Program-made: the position numbers and the translations under genes
Part shown: piece after piece, positions 47,303 through 59,979 of the stretch
Layout: the number at the start of each line of letters is the position of its first letter
How positions within the stretch are numbered: the stretch's first letter is position 1
The notes under the pieces: model-generated
What the model was told of the DNA's origin: nothing
The model's input: the letters and a program-made list of their open reading frames with translations, nothing else
The model's database searches: none
Assembly: GCF_000265245.1 (NCBI RefSeq)
Contig: NZ_AJKS02000010.1
Coordinates: 1 to 64,000, forward strand
Length of the DNA stretch: 64,000 bases
Source of the DNA: Halomonas smyrnensis AAD6
Lineage (GTDB): Bacteria; Pseudomonadota; Gammaproteobacteria; Pseudomonadales; Halomonadaceae
Direction of reading: 5' to 3'

Positions 47303-48928
47303 TTAATCGAGCGAGATAAAGGCGGCCTGGTAGGCCGGCAGAATTAACTGCGAGGCCTCAAGGCTGGTCCGGAAACCGGGGCCCTCGAGCAGCGTGGCGT
47401 GCTCGCCAACAGATGCCGGCAGCGGAGTCTCCCGTGGCTCGCCGGTCAGGTTGAAGACGCACAGCAGCCGCTCGCCGTCCGCCTCGCGGAGGAAGCCGAG
47501 CAGGTCCTCGCCGACTTCGACCAGGCGGATCTCACCCTCGATCAGGGCCGCATGCTGCCGGCGGAAGGCCAGCATGGCGCGGGTGGCATTGAGCACCGAA
47601 TCGGCGTCGTCCTGCTGATTGGCGACGGCCAGCGGCAGGTGGCGCTCCTCGACCGGCAGCCAGGGCTCGACGGAGGAGAAGCCGCCCTGTTCGCCATGGG
47701 TCCAGGGCATCGGCGTGCGGCAGCCGTCGCGACCCTTGAATTCCGGCCACAGCACCTTGCCGTAGGGATCCTGAATACGCTCGAAGGGCACCTCGGCCTC
47801 CGGCAGGCCTAGCTCCTCGCCCTGGTAGAGGCAGACGCTGCCGCGCAGCGACAGCACCATGGCCAGCGCCACCTTGGGGTAGGCGACGGGGTCCTCGTCG
47901 GCGCCCCAGCGGGTCGCGCTTCTCATCACATCGTGGTTGGACAGCGCCCAGCAGGGCCAGGCGTCGCCGGCCAGGCGCTGGAAGCGTTCGATCACCTCGC
48001 GGATGTAGCCGGCGGAGTGCGGGGCATTGAGCAGGTCGAAGCCGTAGGCCATATGCAGCTTGTCGCCGCCGGCGGTGTATTCGGCCATGCGCTCGAGCGG
48101 ATTGTCGTCGCCGATCTCGCCGACCGTGGTGGTGCCCGGGAACTCGTCCATCAGGGCGCGCAGCTCCTTGAGGAAGTCGAGGTTCTCCGGGCGGCTCAGG
48201 TCATAGACGTGGCGCTGCCAGGTGTAGGGGTTGGTGTCCGGCGCGCCCAGGGTCTTGGCCTCGCCCGCCGGCACCGGCGGGTTGTCGCGAAGCTCCTGGT
48301 CGTGGAAGTAGAAGTTGACGGTGTCGAGGCGGAAGCCGTCGACGCCGAGCTCGAGCCAGAAACGCAGGTTGTCGAGCTGGGCCTGCCTGGCCTCGGGATG
48401 GTGGAAGTTCACGTCCGGCTGGCTTTTCAGGAAGTTGTGCAGATAGTACTGCTGGCGGCGCGAATCGAAGGTCCAGGCCGAGCCGCCGAAGATCGACAGC
48501 CAGTTGTTGGGCGGTGTGCCGTCGGGCTTGGGGTCCGCCCACACGAACCAGTCGGCCTTGTCGTTGGTGCGGTCCTGGCGGCTCTCCTGGAACCAGGGGT
48601 GCTGATCCGAGGTATGGCTGATCACCTGATCGATCATCACCTTCAGGCCCAGGGCATGGGCGCGTGCCAGCAGCGCCTTGAAGTCGTCGAGGGTGCCGAA
48701 CATCGGGTCGACGTCGCGGTAGTCGCTGATGTCGTAGCCGAAGTCGAGCATCGGCGAGGTGAAGAAGGGCGACAGCCAGATGCCGTCGACGCCCAGCGAG
48801 GCCACATAGTCGAGCTTCTCGGTGATGCCGGCCAGGTCGCCGATGCCATCGCCGTTGCTGTCCATGAAGCTGCGCGGATAGATCTGATAGATGACGCCAC
48901 CGCGCCACCAGATGGTTGAGTCTTGCAT
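47303..48928 (-). CDS. GH13 alpha-glucosidase, Halomonas H11 type
   Basis: A 541-residue enzyme very close to the alpha-glucosidase known from Halomonas sp. H11, as I remember that sequence, including the numbering of the catalytic residues: Asp202 (GFRLDTVNFYF), Glu271 (TVGEIGDDN) and Asp333 (LSNHDVM). The residue after the nucleophile is Thr203, the form associated with alpha-1,4 and sucrose-type activity. It hydrolyses imported maltose, sucrose or short glucosides in the cytoplasm and may transglucosylate. I chose the start at MQDSTIWW (48928) by family match; two nearby upstream ATGs are possible. It lies 26 bases after the permease gene. Confidence 0.93.
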   Translation of the reverse strand: MQDSTIWWRGGVIYQIYPRSFMDSNGDGIGDLAGITEKLDYVASLGVDGIWLSPFFTSPMLDFGYDISDYRDVDPMFGTLDDFKALLARAHALGLKVMIDQVISHTSDQHPWFQESRQDRTNDKADWFVWADPKPDGTPPNNWLSIFGGSAWTFDSRRQQYYLHNFLKSQPDVNFHHPEARQAQLDNLRFWLELGVDGFRLDTVNFYFHDQELRDNPPVPAGEAKTLGAPDTNPYTWQRHVYDLSRPENLDFLKELRALMDEFPGTTTVGEIGDDNPLERMAEYTAGGDKLHMAYGFDLLNAPHSAGYIREVIERFQRLAGDAWPCWALSNHDVMRSATRWGADEDPVAYPKVALAMVLSLRGSVCLYQGEELGLPEAEVPFERIQDPYGKVLWPEFKGRDGCRTPMPWTHGEQGGFSSVEPWLPVEERHLPLAVANQQDDADSVLNATRAMLAFRRQHAALIEGEIRLVEVGEDLLGFLREADGERLLCVFNLTGEPRETPLPASVGEHATLLEGPGFRTSLEASQLILPAYQAAFISLD

Positions 48929-48954
48929 CTTGGATTCCATTGATGACATGAAGC

Positions 48955-50768
<1,814 letters not shown>

Positions 50769-50780
50769 CTCGACCTCCGG

Positions 50781-52049
50781 TTACCAGCGACGACGCTTGA
50801 TGCGCGACAGTTCGCTATCCAGCTGCGAGACCGCCTCGGCGCCGGTCATGTTGCCGGAGAGCACGCTGTGGATGGCGTTGAAGAAACTGTTGCTGACGCG
50901 GCCGTAGTTGTCGCCGGTGGGGGCGGAGGGCCGTGCCACGGCATTGGTGAAGGTTTCGAAGAGGGTGCCGAAGAAGGGGACGGCGGTCAGCACTTCCTCG
51001 TCTTCATAGAGGCTGGCGATGGTCGGGTTGTAGGCGCCCTCGATGGCGCGGCGCTTCTGTTCGGCTTCACCGGTCAGGAAGGCCACCAGCTCGGCGGCGA
51101 GCTCGGGATTCTCGCTGTACTTGGAGACCGCCAGGTTCCAGCCTCCGAGCGTCGCCGCGGTATCTCCATTCGGTCCATGGGGCAGCTTGACCACGCCGAC
51201 CTCGCCGGCCACCTCGCTGTCCTCGCTCTGGGCCAGCGACCAGGCATAGGGCCAGTTGCGCATGAACACCGCATTGCCGGACTGGAAGACGCCGCGGGCC
51301 TCTTCCTCGGTGTAGTTGAGTGCGCCGGCCGGCGAGATGTCGCCGATCCAGCCGGCGGCCAGATCGAGGGCCGCGGCGGCGTTCTCGTTGTCAATGGTGA
51401 TCTCTCCGCCGTCGTCGACCAGGGTGCCGCCGCCTTGGCTCGCCACCCATTCCAGGGCATTGCAGGTCAGGCCCTCGTAGGCGCGACCCTGGAAGACATA
51501 GCCCCACATCTGGTCGTTGCCGTCGGCGCGCTCGGCGGCCTGGATCTCCTCGGCGATGGCGGTCATCTCCTCCCAGGTCTCGGGCGCCTCGAAGCCGTGC
51601 TGCTCGAGCAGATCCGTGCGGTAGTAGAGCACCCCGGCGTCGGTGAACCAGGGCATCGCCACCAGACGCTCGTCGACGGTGTTGTTGGCGACGATGGTCT
51701 CGAAGTGGCCGTCGGCGGCCTCTTCGCCGATGGCCTCGTTGAGGTCGAGCAGGTGATTGGCCAGCAGGCCCGGCCAGACCACGTCGATCTGCATCACGTC
51801 GATGTCGCTGGATTGTGCGGAGAGGATCTGCTGATAGAGCGACAGTCGCTCGGTGGAGGAGTTGGGCGTGGAGACGATCTCCACGTCGTGGCCGGTCTCG
51901 TCTTCCCAGGCCGCGACGCCCTCCTCGCACAGGGCCAGCTCGGCACCGACGGCGCCGCAGGAGATGGTCAGTTCAGCGGACAGGGCCGCGGGAGCGCCTG
52001 TCGCGCCCAGCAGGGCGAGTCCAGAGACGATCAGGGACTTGCGTTGCAT
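50781..52049 (-). CDS. Sugar ABC transporter substrate-binding protein, ThuE/AglE-like
   Basis: A 422-residue periplasmic protein with a Sec signal (MQRKSLIVSGLALLGATGAPAALSA). The extracellular solute-binding fold has LYQQILSAQSSDIDVMQIDVVWPG, AMPWFTDAGVLYYRTDLLEQHGF and NWPYAWSLAQ, whose aromatic residues would stack on sugar rings. It is the first gene of the operon and probably binds trehalose, maltose, sucrose or similar alpha-glucosides. A perfect LacI-type palindrome lies 75 bp upstream of its start, which suggests repression by the local LacI protein. Confidence 0.92.
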   Translation of the reverse strand: MQRKSLIVSGLALLGATGAPAALSAELTISCGAVGAELALCEEGVAAWEDETGHDVEIVSTPNSSTERLSLYQQILSAQSSDIDVMQIDVVWPGLLANHLLDLNEAIGEEAADGHFETIVANNTVDERLVAMPWFTDAGVLYYRTDLLEQHGFEAPETWEEMTAIAEEIQAAERADGNDQMWGYVFQGRAYEGLTCNALEWVASQGGGTLVDDGGEITIDNENAAAALDLAAGWIGDISPAGALNYTEEEARGVFQSGNAVFMRNWPYAWSLAQSEDSEVAGEVGVVKLPHGPNGDTAATLGGWNLAVSKYSENPELAAELVAFLTGEAEQKRRAIEGAYNPTIASLYEDEEVLTAVPFFGTLFETFTNAVARPSAPTGDNYGRVSNSFFNAIHSVLSGNMTGAEAVSQLDSELSRIKRRRW

Positions 52050-52124
52050 GGCGTATCCTCGTCACTTGTTGTTGTAGGGCCGGCATGGCAAAGACACGCG
52101 TCTCATGTCGCGATGCCGGTGTCG

Positions 52125-52140
52125 TCTTAATCGATTAAGA
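52125..52140. promoter_or_regulatory. LacI operator upstream of the ABC importer operon
   Basis: TCTTAATCGATTAAGA is a perfect 16-bp palindrome with a central CG, upstream of the leftward binding-protein gene. The rest of the 366-bp divergent region is unusually A/T-rich (about 52210-52320) and holds both promoters; no gene was seen. Confidence 0.75.
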
Positions 52141-52306
52141 TATGGTGCTCAGTTAAGCGACGCGCCGTCGGTGGTGCAACCTAGACTTTGGTCGCGCAAG
52201 GTGCCGGCTATCGGCGTTGAATGTTGTTTACTTACTATTTATTAACGCGTTTGAACGGGTTTTAGACATAAGTCGTGTGTTTTTCGCGTTCTATTCCAAC
52301 TACCTT

Positions 52307-53933
<1,627 letters not shown>

Positions 53934-53967
53934 CAAGAATCTCTGGTCGAGTGCTGTTTCGATGCTT

Positions 53968-53994
53968 GCCCGCGACCGAGGTCGCGGGCGTTTT
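53968..53994 (+). terminator. Rho-independent terminator of the porin gene
   Basis: GCCCGCGAC and GTCGCGGGC form a 9-bp stem with a four-base loop, followed by GTTTTC. It lies 35 bases after the porin stop. Confidence 0.85.
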
Positions 53995-54064
53995 CGTTGG
54001 CGGGTCTACGCCGTCAGTAGCAACAGGGGAGCGCGTCGCGATAGGAGGGCGTCCGAGGCCAGCG

Positions 54065-54997
54065 TTACAGCGTCAGCAGGAACAGGATCAGCGGCGGCGA
54101 GAGCAGCGAGAGGATAAAGCCCGAGACCACCGCCACCGGCACGCAGTTGACGCCGCCGTGCTGCTGGATCACCGGCAGGGTGAAGTCCATGGAGGTGGCG
54201 CCGCCGTAGCCGATGGCCAGCGCCGGGTGACGGCCGATCACCAGCGGGATCAGCACGAAGGCCAGCAGCTCGCGGCCCAGGTCGTTGAAGAAGGCCACGC
54301 CGCCCAGCAGCGGTCCCAGCGCGTCGCCGATCAGGATGCCCGACAGCGAGTACCAGCCGAAGCCGGCGGCCATGGCCAGGCCCTCGTTCCAGGAAAGGTC
54401 GAGCAGCGGGGCGGCGACCAGCCCGCCGATCAGCGAGCTGGCGCCCAGGGTCACGGCGATGGCCAGCCCGTGGCGGTTGAGCAGGATCTGCCTGAGCGGC
54501 ATGCCGGAGTTCCTGAGCTGGCAGCCGATCAGCACCAGCAGGGCGTAGAGCACCCATTCCGACAGGCGCTCTGCCCAGGCGAAGGGCGCCTCGGCGCCGC
54601 CGAACAGAACATGGATCAGAAGGCCGAGCACGATGCCGGCGAACACCACCCCGACCAGCGCCAGCGAGCCGGCCATGGCGGCCAGCTTGCTGGTGGGCGC
54701 GCCGTCCACCGCCTGGCTCGAGTCCACGGCCAGGCGCAGCCTCCGCGACAGCCAGCCCAGGGCGACGAGGTTGAAGGCCGAGGTCACGCCGAGCAGCGCA
54801 AGCGCTTGGCCGCCCATGCGCGAGAACTGGCCGCCGAGGTCGTCGAGCCCGGCCAGGCTCACGCCCATCAGCAGCAGGATGGCGTAGATCGCGGCGCTGA
54901 CGCCGCGGTTGATCGCCGCCATGACGGCATCGTGACGCACCCGGACCAGATAGCCGAGGATCAGCGGCAGCAGGACGATCAGCAGTCCGGTGAGCAT
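54065..54997 (-). CDS. lysO: L-lysine exporter LysO family protein
   Basis: A 310-residue inner-membrane protein with about eight or more helices. The C-terminal half matches E. coli LysO (YbjE) as I recall it: GFGWYSLSGILIGDALGPLLGGVAFFNDLGRELLAFVLIPL and GGATSMDFTLPVIQQHGG. LysO exports lysine and toxic lysine analogues. No other amino acid genes lie nearby, and no lysine riboswitch was recognised upstream. The start at 54997 follows a purine-rich site (AAGGAA). Confidence 0.88.
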   Translation of the reverse strand: MLTGLLIVLLPLILGYLVRVRHDAVMAAINRGVSAAIYAILLLMGVSLAGLDDLGGQFSRMGGQALALLGVTSAFNLVALGWLSRRLRLAVDSSQAVDGAPTSKLAAMAGSLALVGVVFAGIVLGLLIHVLFGGAEAPFAWAERLSEWVLYALLVLIGCQLRNSGMPLRQILLNRHGLAIAVTLGASSLIGGLVAAPLLDLSWNEGLAMAAGFGWYSLSGILIGDALGPLLGGVAFFNDLGRELLAFVLIPLVIGRHPALAIGYGGATSMDFTLPVIQQHGGVNCVPVAVVSGFILSLLSPPLILFLLTL

Positions 54998-55091
54998 GCG
55001 AGAGTTCCTTCCCTGATTCTTTCCCGTTCGGGCCGTCGGCGACGGCCAAAACCGGTCACTCTAGCAGCTTGTTGGCGCCGGGGCAGCGGCC

Positions 55092-55748
55092 TCAGTCGCC
55101 GCCGAGCCGGGTCAGCGACAGGCGGCTCTTGCGCTCGCCGTCGCGGTAGTAGGCCATGCCCAGCAGCAGGCCCGGGCGCCGGGCATCGAAGGTGATCTCC
55201 ATGCGGCGGTCGTCCTCGTCGGGTTCGGCCAGCGTCACCCGCACCGCCTCGAAGCGCCCCGTCGGCAGGGTCACGGGCGCGCGATCCAGCACCCGATAGT
55301 CGAGCCGTTCCTCGCGGCCGCGGTGGTCGCGATAGCGCAGCCGGCCCCGGTCGTCGGCGTCGTCGATGACGCGGCGGGCCAGCGCCACCAGGGCGCTCTG
55401 GCGATCGGGCAGCGGGGCCAGATCGTCCCGTTCCAGCGAGTAGGCGCGGCTGATGCCCAGCAGCGAGTAGCCGGCGGCGTAGTGCAGCGAGCTGACCCGC
55501 TCGTCGTCGAGCCGGAAGCGGCCCCATTCGTGGCCCCTGGCGCCGGGCAGGCTAGCGCGCATCTCGCTCTGCCAGTGGCCGGCTTCCTGCGACAGTCGGT
55601 GGTCGATATCGATGTCCGGCCAGCCCGAGACCTCCAGGTGGTAGCGGGCGTCGAAGGGCTGGGGTGCGGTGGCGGCCAGGCTCGGCAGGGCCGTGATCAA
55701 CAGCGCCAGGCCCAGCAGCCGGGCGCGGCGCGGCAGGCGAAACGTCAT
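55092..55748 (-). CDS. DUF3108 family exported protein
   Basis: A 218-residue protein with a signal peptide ending near LAATA (residue 27). The mature part is mainly beta: [87 protein letters not shown]. The family function is unknown. GAGGAA before the ATG supports this start over a longer form. It stands alone between lysO and a DJ-1-like gene. Confidence 0.82.
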   Translation of the reverse strand: MTFRLPRRARLLGLALLITALPSLAATAPQPFDARYHLEVSGWPDIDIDHRLSQEAGHWQSEMRASLPGARGHEWGRFRLDDERVSSLHYAAGYSLLGISRAYSLERDDLAPLPDRQSALVALARRVIDDADDRGRLRYRDHRGREERLDYRVLDRAPVTLPTGRFEAVRVTLAEPDEDDRRMEITFDARRPGLLLGMAYYRDGERKSRLSLTRLGGD

Positions 55749-55934
55749 CGGGAATTCCTCGCGGGAAAGAGCATCGGGGTGACTCGATTGAGAGGGCGCG
55801 GCGGCCGCCGGGTTCCCCGCCGGGCATGCTCGACGGTGATCTCGTTGACGCCTCGCTGGCATGGCCGCGTCATCGATGAGCGGTTAGGCTGGCGGGGCAG
55901 GCTCCCATTTTCGTCTTTCACAGGAGGTGTTGTC

Positions 55935-56492
55935 ATGGCCAGACTGCTGCTTATCGCCGGCGACTTCGTCGAGGACTACGAGATCATGGTGCCGTTCCAG
56001 GCCCTGCAGGCCATGGGCCACCGGGTGGACGCGGTGTGCCCCGAGAAGCGCGAGGGCGACAGCATCCGCACCGCCATCCACGACTTCGAGGGCGACCAGA
56101 CCTACACCGAGAAGCCGGGGCACAACTTCACCCTCAACGCCACCTTCGCCGAGGTCGCCGCCGGCGACTACGACGCGCTGGTGATTCCCGGCGGCCGGGC
56201 GCCGGAGTACCTGCGCCTGGACGAGCGGGTGCTGGAGCTGGTGCGCCACTTCTTCGACGCCGACAAGCCGGTGGCCGCCATCTGCCACGGTGCCCAGCTG
56301 CTGGCCGCCGCGGTGTCGCTGGCCGACTACCGGGTCTCGGCCTATCCCGCCTGCGCCCCGGAGGTGCACCTGGCCGGCGGCGACTACGCCGAGATCGGCA
56401 TGGACGAGGCCATCGTCAGCGGCAAGCTGGTGACCGCCCCGGCCTGGCCGGCGCATCCGGCCTGGCTGGCGCGCTTCAACGAGCTGCTGTAA
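55935..56492 (+). CDS. DJ-1/PfpI family protein
   Basis: A 185-residue cytoplasmic protein with the class I glutamine amidotransferase-like fold. The nucleophile elbow is [10 protein letters not shown] with Cys117, and the acidic partner is Glu13 in DFVEDYEI, as in PfpI. Family members are proposed to be glyoxalases, deglycases or peptidases. AGGAGGTG precedes the ATG at excellent spacing. No operon partner is evident. Confidence 0.88.
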   Translation: MARLLLIAGDFVEDYEIMVPFQALQAMGHRVDAVCPEKREGDSIRTAIHDFEGDQTYTEKPGHNFTLNATFAEVAAGDYDALVIPGGRAPEYLRLDERVLELVRHFFDADKPVAAICHGAQLLAAAVSLADYRVSAYPACAPEVHLAGGDYAEIGMDEAIVSGKLVTAPAWPAHPAWLARFNELL

Positions 56493-56516
56493 GTCGGCGC
56501 TGCCCCGGCAAAGGCG

Positions 56517-56783
56517 TCAGGGCGTCTCGTCGGTCCGGCGGGCGAGGCGCTCGGATAGTGTGACCGGATCGTCGCCCTCGAGTCGCGCCAGTCGGCGCAG
56601 GGTGGTCGGCAGGCGTTCGAGGTCCCGCGCAACCCGCTCCCGGGCGGCGGAAGACCGGCTGGCACCCGGGCCGATGGATCCTGCCGGGGGAGTGCTTGAG
56701 CTTCGGGGCCCGGCACATGCCACCCGCCGGCAGGACAGCTCCTCGACGCTCGGCGGGCCGATACGGCATGGCGTGTCCCTCAC
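56517..56783 (-). CDS. Possible small hypothetical protein after pncA
   Basis: An 88-residue frame whose GTG start overlaps the pncA stop (GTGA), so it could be translationally coupled. The first half has poor codon use. The C-terminal 40 residues (ERVARDLERLPTTLRRLARLEGDDP and on) are charged and helical-looking. I recognise no family. It may be spurious; otherwise this 287-bp gap has no gene. Confidence 0.22.
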   Translation of the reverse strand: MRDTPCRIGPPSVEELSCRRVACAGPRSSSTPPAGSIGPGASRSSAARERVARDLERLPTTLRRLARLEGDDPVTLSERLARRTDETP

Positions 56784-57349
56784 GGCATGATCGTGGCGCC
56801 GGCCCCGGCGAAGGCGGCCCGGCAGTCGGCCACGGCCTGCGGGTCCACCGCCGCGCTGAGCGATTCGAGCAGCAGGGTCTCGAAGCCGTGCCGGCAGGCG
56901 TCGAGCACCGTGGCACGCACGCAGACGTCCAGCGCCAGGCCGCAGACGATCACCCGGGTGACGCCGCGCTCGCGCAGGTAGCCGGCCAGGCCGGTGCCGT
57001 CGAAGGCCGAGTAGGCGTCGGCGTCGAAGGCGGTGGCCTTGCTGACGCGGAGCGTATCGGCGTCGAGGTCGAGCTCTGGGTGGAAGTCGGCGCCGGGGGT
57101 GTCCTGCACGCAGTGCACCGGCCAGGGGCCGCCGCGGTGGACGAAGCTGACATGATCGATGGGGTGCCAGTCCCGGGAGGCGACGATCGGCGCACCGCCG
57201 GCCCGGGCGGCGGCGATCTCGGCGTTGACGCCCGGCACCAGGGCGTTGCTGCCGGCGACGGCCAGGGCGCCGCCCTCGCAGAAGTCGTTCTGCATGTCCA
57301 CCACCAGCAGCGCGTCCGCGGGGCCGTAGTCCAGCTGGGCTTGCGGCAT
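56780..57349 (-). CDS. pncA: Nicotinamidase (pyrazinamidase)
   Basis: A 189-residue isochorismatase-fold enzyme that deamidates nicotinamide to nicotinate in NAD salvage. The catalytic triad is Asp18 (LLVVDMQNDF), Lys104 (VSKATAF) and Cys143 (GLALDVCVRATVLDA). Metal ligands are in RDWHPIDHVSFVHRGG. AAGGAGG precedes the ATG at 57349. It follows ghrA by 68 bases and may be cotranscribed with mocR and ghrA. Confidence 0.92.
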   Translation of the reverse strand: MPQAQLDYGPADALLVVDMQNDFCEGGALAVAGSNALVPGVNAEIAAARAGGAPIVASRDWHPIDHVSFVHRGGPWPVHCVQDTPGADFHPELDLDADTLRVSKATAFDADAYSAFDGTGLAGYLRERGVTRVIVCGLALDVCVRATVLDACRHGFETLLLESLSAAVDPQAVADCRAAFAGAGATIMP

Positions 57350-57417
57350 CGTTTCCTCCTTCGGGGTCGCTGACGTCCCCTTCAGCGTATGCCCTGAGCC
57401 GGCGTCTGTGTCGGGCA

Positions 57418-58353
57418 TCAGTAACCCGCCTCGGGGTCGATGGTCTCGACGTCCTCGCCGGCATCCATGGCGCGCAGCGCCTCGGCCACTTGGTCGAGCG
57501 CCTCGCCGAGCGGCGTGGGGCCGGCCATGTGCGGGGTGACCAGCACCCGCGGATGTGACCACAGCGGGCTCGATGCCGGCAGCGGCTCCTCGGGGAAGGC
57601 GTCGAGCAGCGCGCCGCGCAGCCGGCCTTCTGCCTCGCCGTCGCCCAGGGCGTCGAGCAGCGCCGCCTCGTCGATCAGGCTGCCACGCCCCGGGTTGATC
57701 AGGCTGGCGCCCTCGGGCAGCGCGGCCAGGGCCTCGGCGTCGATGATCTCGCGGGTCGCCGGCGTGCCGGGCAGCAGCAGCACCAGGCTCTTCACCTCGG
57801 GCAGCAGCTCACGCAGGCCGTCGCCGCCGTGATGGCAGCGCACGCCGGGCAGCGTCCTGGGCGAGCGGCTCCAGCCGTGCACCGGGAAGCCGTCGTCGGC
57901 CAGCGCCTGCGCCACCCTGGCGCCGATGGCGCCGAGTCCCAGCACCCCCACCGACCAGTCGGCCTTGTCGACCGGCGGACACTCGCGCCACTCGGTGCGT
58001 GCCTGCTGGCGGCGATAGCGGTCGAAGTCGCGCTGGAAGTGCAGCACGCCGTAGCGCGCGTAGTCGGCGATGGGCCCGGCCATGCCGGCGTCGCGCAGCT
58101 TGACGATGGGCACGCCCCGGGGCAGGGCGGGATTGTCGAGCATGGCGTCGACCCCGGCGCCGAGATTGACGATGCCCTTGAGCGCGGTGAGCTCGCCGAG
58201 CAGTGCGGCGGAGGGCTTCCAGGCCGCCAGGTAGTCGGCGCGGCGGCGCTCGTCGGCGGGGGCGGCGCTGGTGAGGATCTCGGCGTCGGGCAGGCGTTCG
58301 GCCAGGGCCTCGCGCCAGGCCTCGGCGGCGTCGGTGTGAACCAGGACTCGCAT
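57418..58353 (-). CDS. ghrA: Glyoxylate/hydroxypyruvate reductase A
   Basis: A 311-residue D-2-hydroxyacid dehydrogenase, the same size as E. coli GhrA (312). The NAD(P) motif GLGAIG lies at about 139-144. Catalytic Arg223 is in INPGRGSL, Glu256 in DAFPEEPLP and His275 in VTPHMAGPT. It reduces glyoxylate or hydroxypyruvate. Lying 16 bases after the MocR gene and divergent from the ectoine genes, it may act on a 2-oxoacid formed there, or simply on glyoxylate. AAGGAGAA precedes the start. Confidence 0.92.
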   Translation of the reverse strand: MRVLVHTDAAEAWREALAERLPDAEILTSAAPADERRRADYLAAWKPSAALLGELTALKGIVNLGAGVDAMLDNPALPRGVPIVKLRDAGMAGPIADYARYGVLHFQRDFDRYRRQQARTEWRECPPVDKADWSVGVLGLGAIGARVAQALADDGFPVHGWSRSPRTLPGVRCHHGGDGLRELLPEVKSLVLLLPGTPATREIIDAEALAALPEGASLINPGRGSLIDEAALLDALGDGEAEGRLRGALLDAFPEEPLPASSPLWSHPRVLVTPHMAGPTPLGEALDQVAEALRAMDAGEDVETIDPEAGY

Positions 58354-58369
58354 GACGTTCTCCTTCGTG

Positions 58370-59773
58370 TCAGTAGATGATCTGCATCGGCGGCGGTGCC
58401 TCGTCGAGCAGCGCGGCGAGGCGCGACAGGGCGCCTTCCAGGCGTTCGAGGTCCGGTTCGGCGCCGAGGCTCAGGCGGATGCGTCGCGGCGCCGGAGTTT
58501 GCTCGACCATGAAGGGCGTGGCGGTCGTGACGGTCATGCCTTCCTGCTCGGCCTGCTGCTGCAGCTCCTCGGGCCGCCAGGCCACGGGCAACGACAGCCA
58601 CAGGTGCAGGCTGGAGGGGCGGGCGCTGAACTCGTGGCCGCCGAGCAGGCGGCCGGCCAGGCGCTGGCGCTCGCTCAGCCGCTGGCGCTGTTCGTCGGCC
58701 AGCTGCGCCAGGGTGTCGTCGGCGAGCCAGGTGTCGGCCAGCTCGAAGATCAGCGGAGTGGCCATCCAGGTGGTGGCGCGCATGCGCGGCAGGGTGTGGT
58801 GCAGCTGGCCGCGGGGCACGCTCAGATAGCCGGCGCGCAGCCCCGGCAGGGCGACCTTGGTCAGGCTGGTGACGTGGAAGCACAGCTGCGGCAGCCGGGC
58901 GGCCAGCGGCGTGAGCCCCGGCGGCTCGAGCAGCGCGTGGACGTCGTCCTCGATCAGCCATACGCCGTGGTGGTCGAGCACCCGCGCCACGGCGTCGCGT
59001 CGGGCCTCGTCCATGGTCGCCCCGGTGGGGTTGAGCTGGGTCGGGGTCAGGCACACGGCGCGCGGCCGCAGGCGCCGGCAGGCCAGGTCGAGGGCTTCGG
59101 GAATCACCCCGCGCTCGTCGATGGCCACGCCGCGCAGCTGGAAGCCCAGGGTGCGCGAGAGGGCGATCAGGCCGTGGTCGGTGAGCGCCTCGGTGAGCAC
59201 CAGGTCGCCGTGCTGGACCACGGTGGAGATGGCCAGCATCAGGCCGTGGGCGGCGCCGTTGCACAGCACCCGGTCCTCGGGGCCGCCGGGCACGCCGAGG
59301 GTGTCGGCCAACCAGTCGCTGGCGCGCTCGCGCTGGTGGAGCAGGCCGGCGATGGGGCGGTTGGCGGCGATCACCTCGGGGCGCAGCTGCTCGGCCAGCG
59401 AGGCCAGGGTCTCGCGAAAGCGCAGCTGGTGGCTCGGAGTACACACCGGATGAGCGATGGAGAGGTCGACCAGCGTGCTCTCCTGGCGCGGCTCCTGGCC
59501 GCGCAGGTAGGCCGACTCCCGGGCGTCGTCCAGGGCGTTGATCCAGGTGCCGCTGCCCACGCGCGACTGCACCAGGCCCATCTTCTCGGCCTGGGCGTAG
59601 GCCCGCGAGACGGTCTGCACGCTCACGCCCAGCGTCTCGGCCAGCCGGCGGTGGGGCGGCAGCCGAGTGCCGGGCGTGAGCTCGCCCTGGCGGATCGCCT
59701 CGGACAGCGCGCGGGCGATGGCCAGGTACTTGGGGCCGCTGTCCTGAAGGAAGGGGGTCAGGTCGATTGTCAT
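58370..59773 (-). CDS. MocR/PdxR-type GntR regulator with aminotransferase-like domain (EnuR-like candidate)
   Basis: A 467-residue regulator. An N-terminal GntR winged helix (about residues 12-78, TPGTRLPPHRRLAETLGVSVQTVSRAYAQAEKMGL) is fused to a type I aminotransferase-like domain. The PLP-binding Lys306 is in VTSLTKVALPG, and Asp277 (IEDDVH) contacts the cofactor. It is divergent from doeA. In marine bacteria, EnuR of this class controls ectoine genes and responds to a diaminobutyrate-type intermediate. The start at 59773 fits the family N-terminus; a longer start 30 bases upstream is less likely. ATTGTCATG motifs lie around its promoter. Confidence 0.88.
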   Translation of the reverse strand: MTIDLTPFLQDSGPKYLAIARALSEAIRQGELTPGTRLPPHRRLAETLGVSVQTVSRAYAQAEKMGLVQSRVGSGTWINALDDARESAYLRGQEPRQESTLVDLSIAHPVCTPSHQLRFRETLASLAEQLRPEVIAANRPIAGLLHQRERASDWLADTLGVPGGPEDRVLCNGAAHGLMLAISTVVQHGDLVLTEALTDHGLIALSRTLGFQLRGVAIDERGVIPEALDLACRRLRPRAVCLTPTQLNPTGATMDEARRDAVARVLDHHGVWLIEDDVHALLEPPGLTPLAARLPQLCFHVTSLTKVALPGLRAGYLSVPRGQLHHTLPRMRATTWMATPLIFELADTWLADDTLAQLADEQRQRLSERQRLAGRLLGGHEFSARPSSLHLWLSLPVAWRPEELQQQAEQEGMTVTTATPFMVEQTPAPRRIRLSLGAEPDLERLEGALSRLAALLDEAPPPMQIIY

Positions 59774-59841
59774 GATCCAATAAAGCCTTTGACCGTCGGC
59801 CAAGTGGGGGTGCTAGTATCGGCAGAAAGACATTGACTGAA

Positions 59842-59877
59842 ATTGTCATGCATTGTGATGTCATCAATCATGACAAT
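59842..59877. promoter_or_regulatory. Candidate MocR operator between mocR and doeA
   Basis: ATTGTCATG at 59842-59850 and its inverted copy CATGACAAT at 59869-59877 form a long-spaced inverted repeat, and the matching arms extend one more base. A third direct copy (59766-59774) overlaps the mocR start. MocR-class proteins often bind such mixed direct and inverted repeats. Confidence 0.6.
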
Positions 59878-59979
59878 TCAAGCGGCCCCTCGCATGGCCG
59901 TCAACCGCCTTGGCGCCCCGGCATCTCCCGGCATGGAGATGGCCGGTATCGGTGACGTGATCGTTGGACGAGCGATTTC

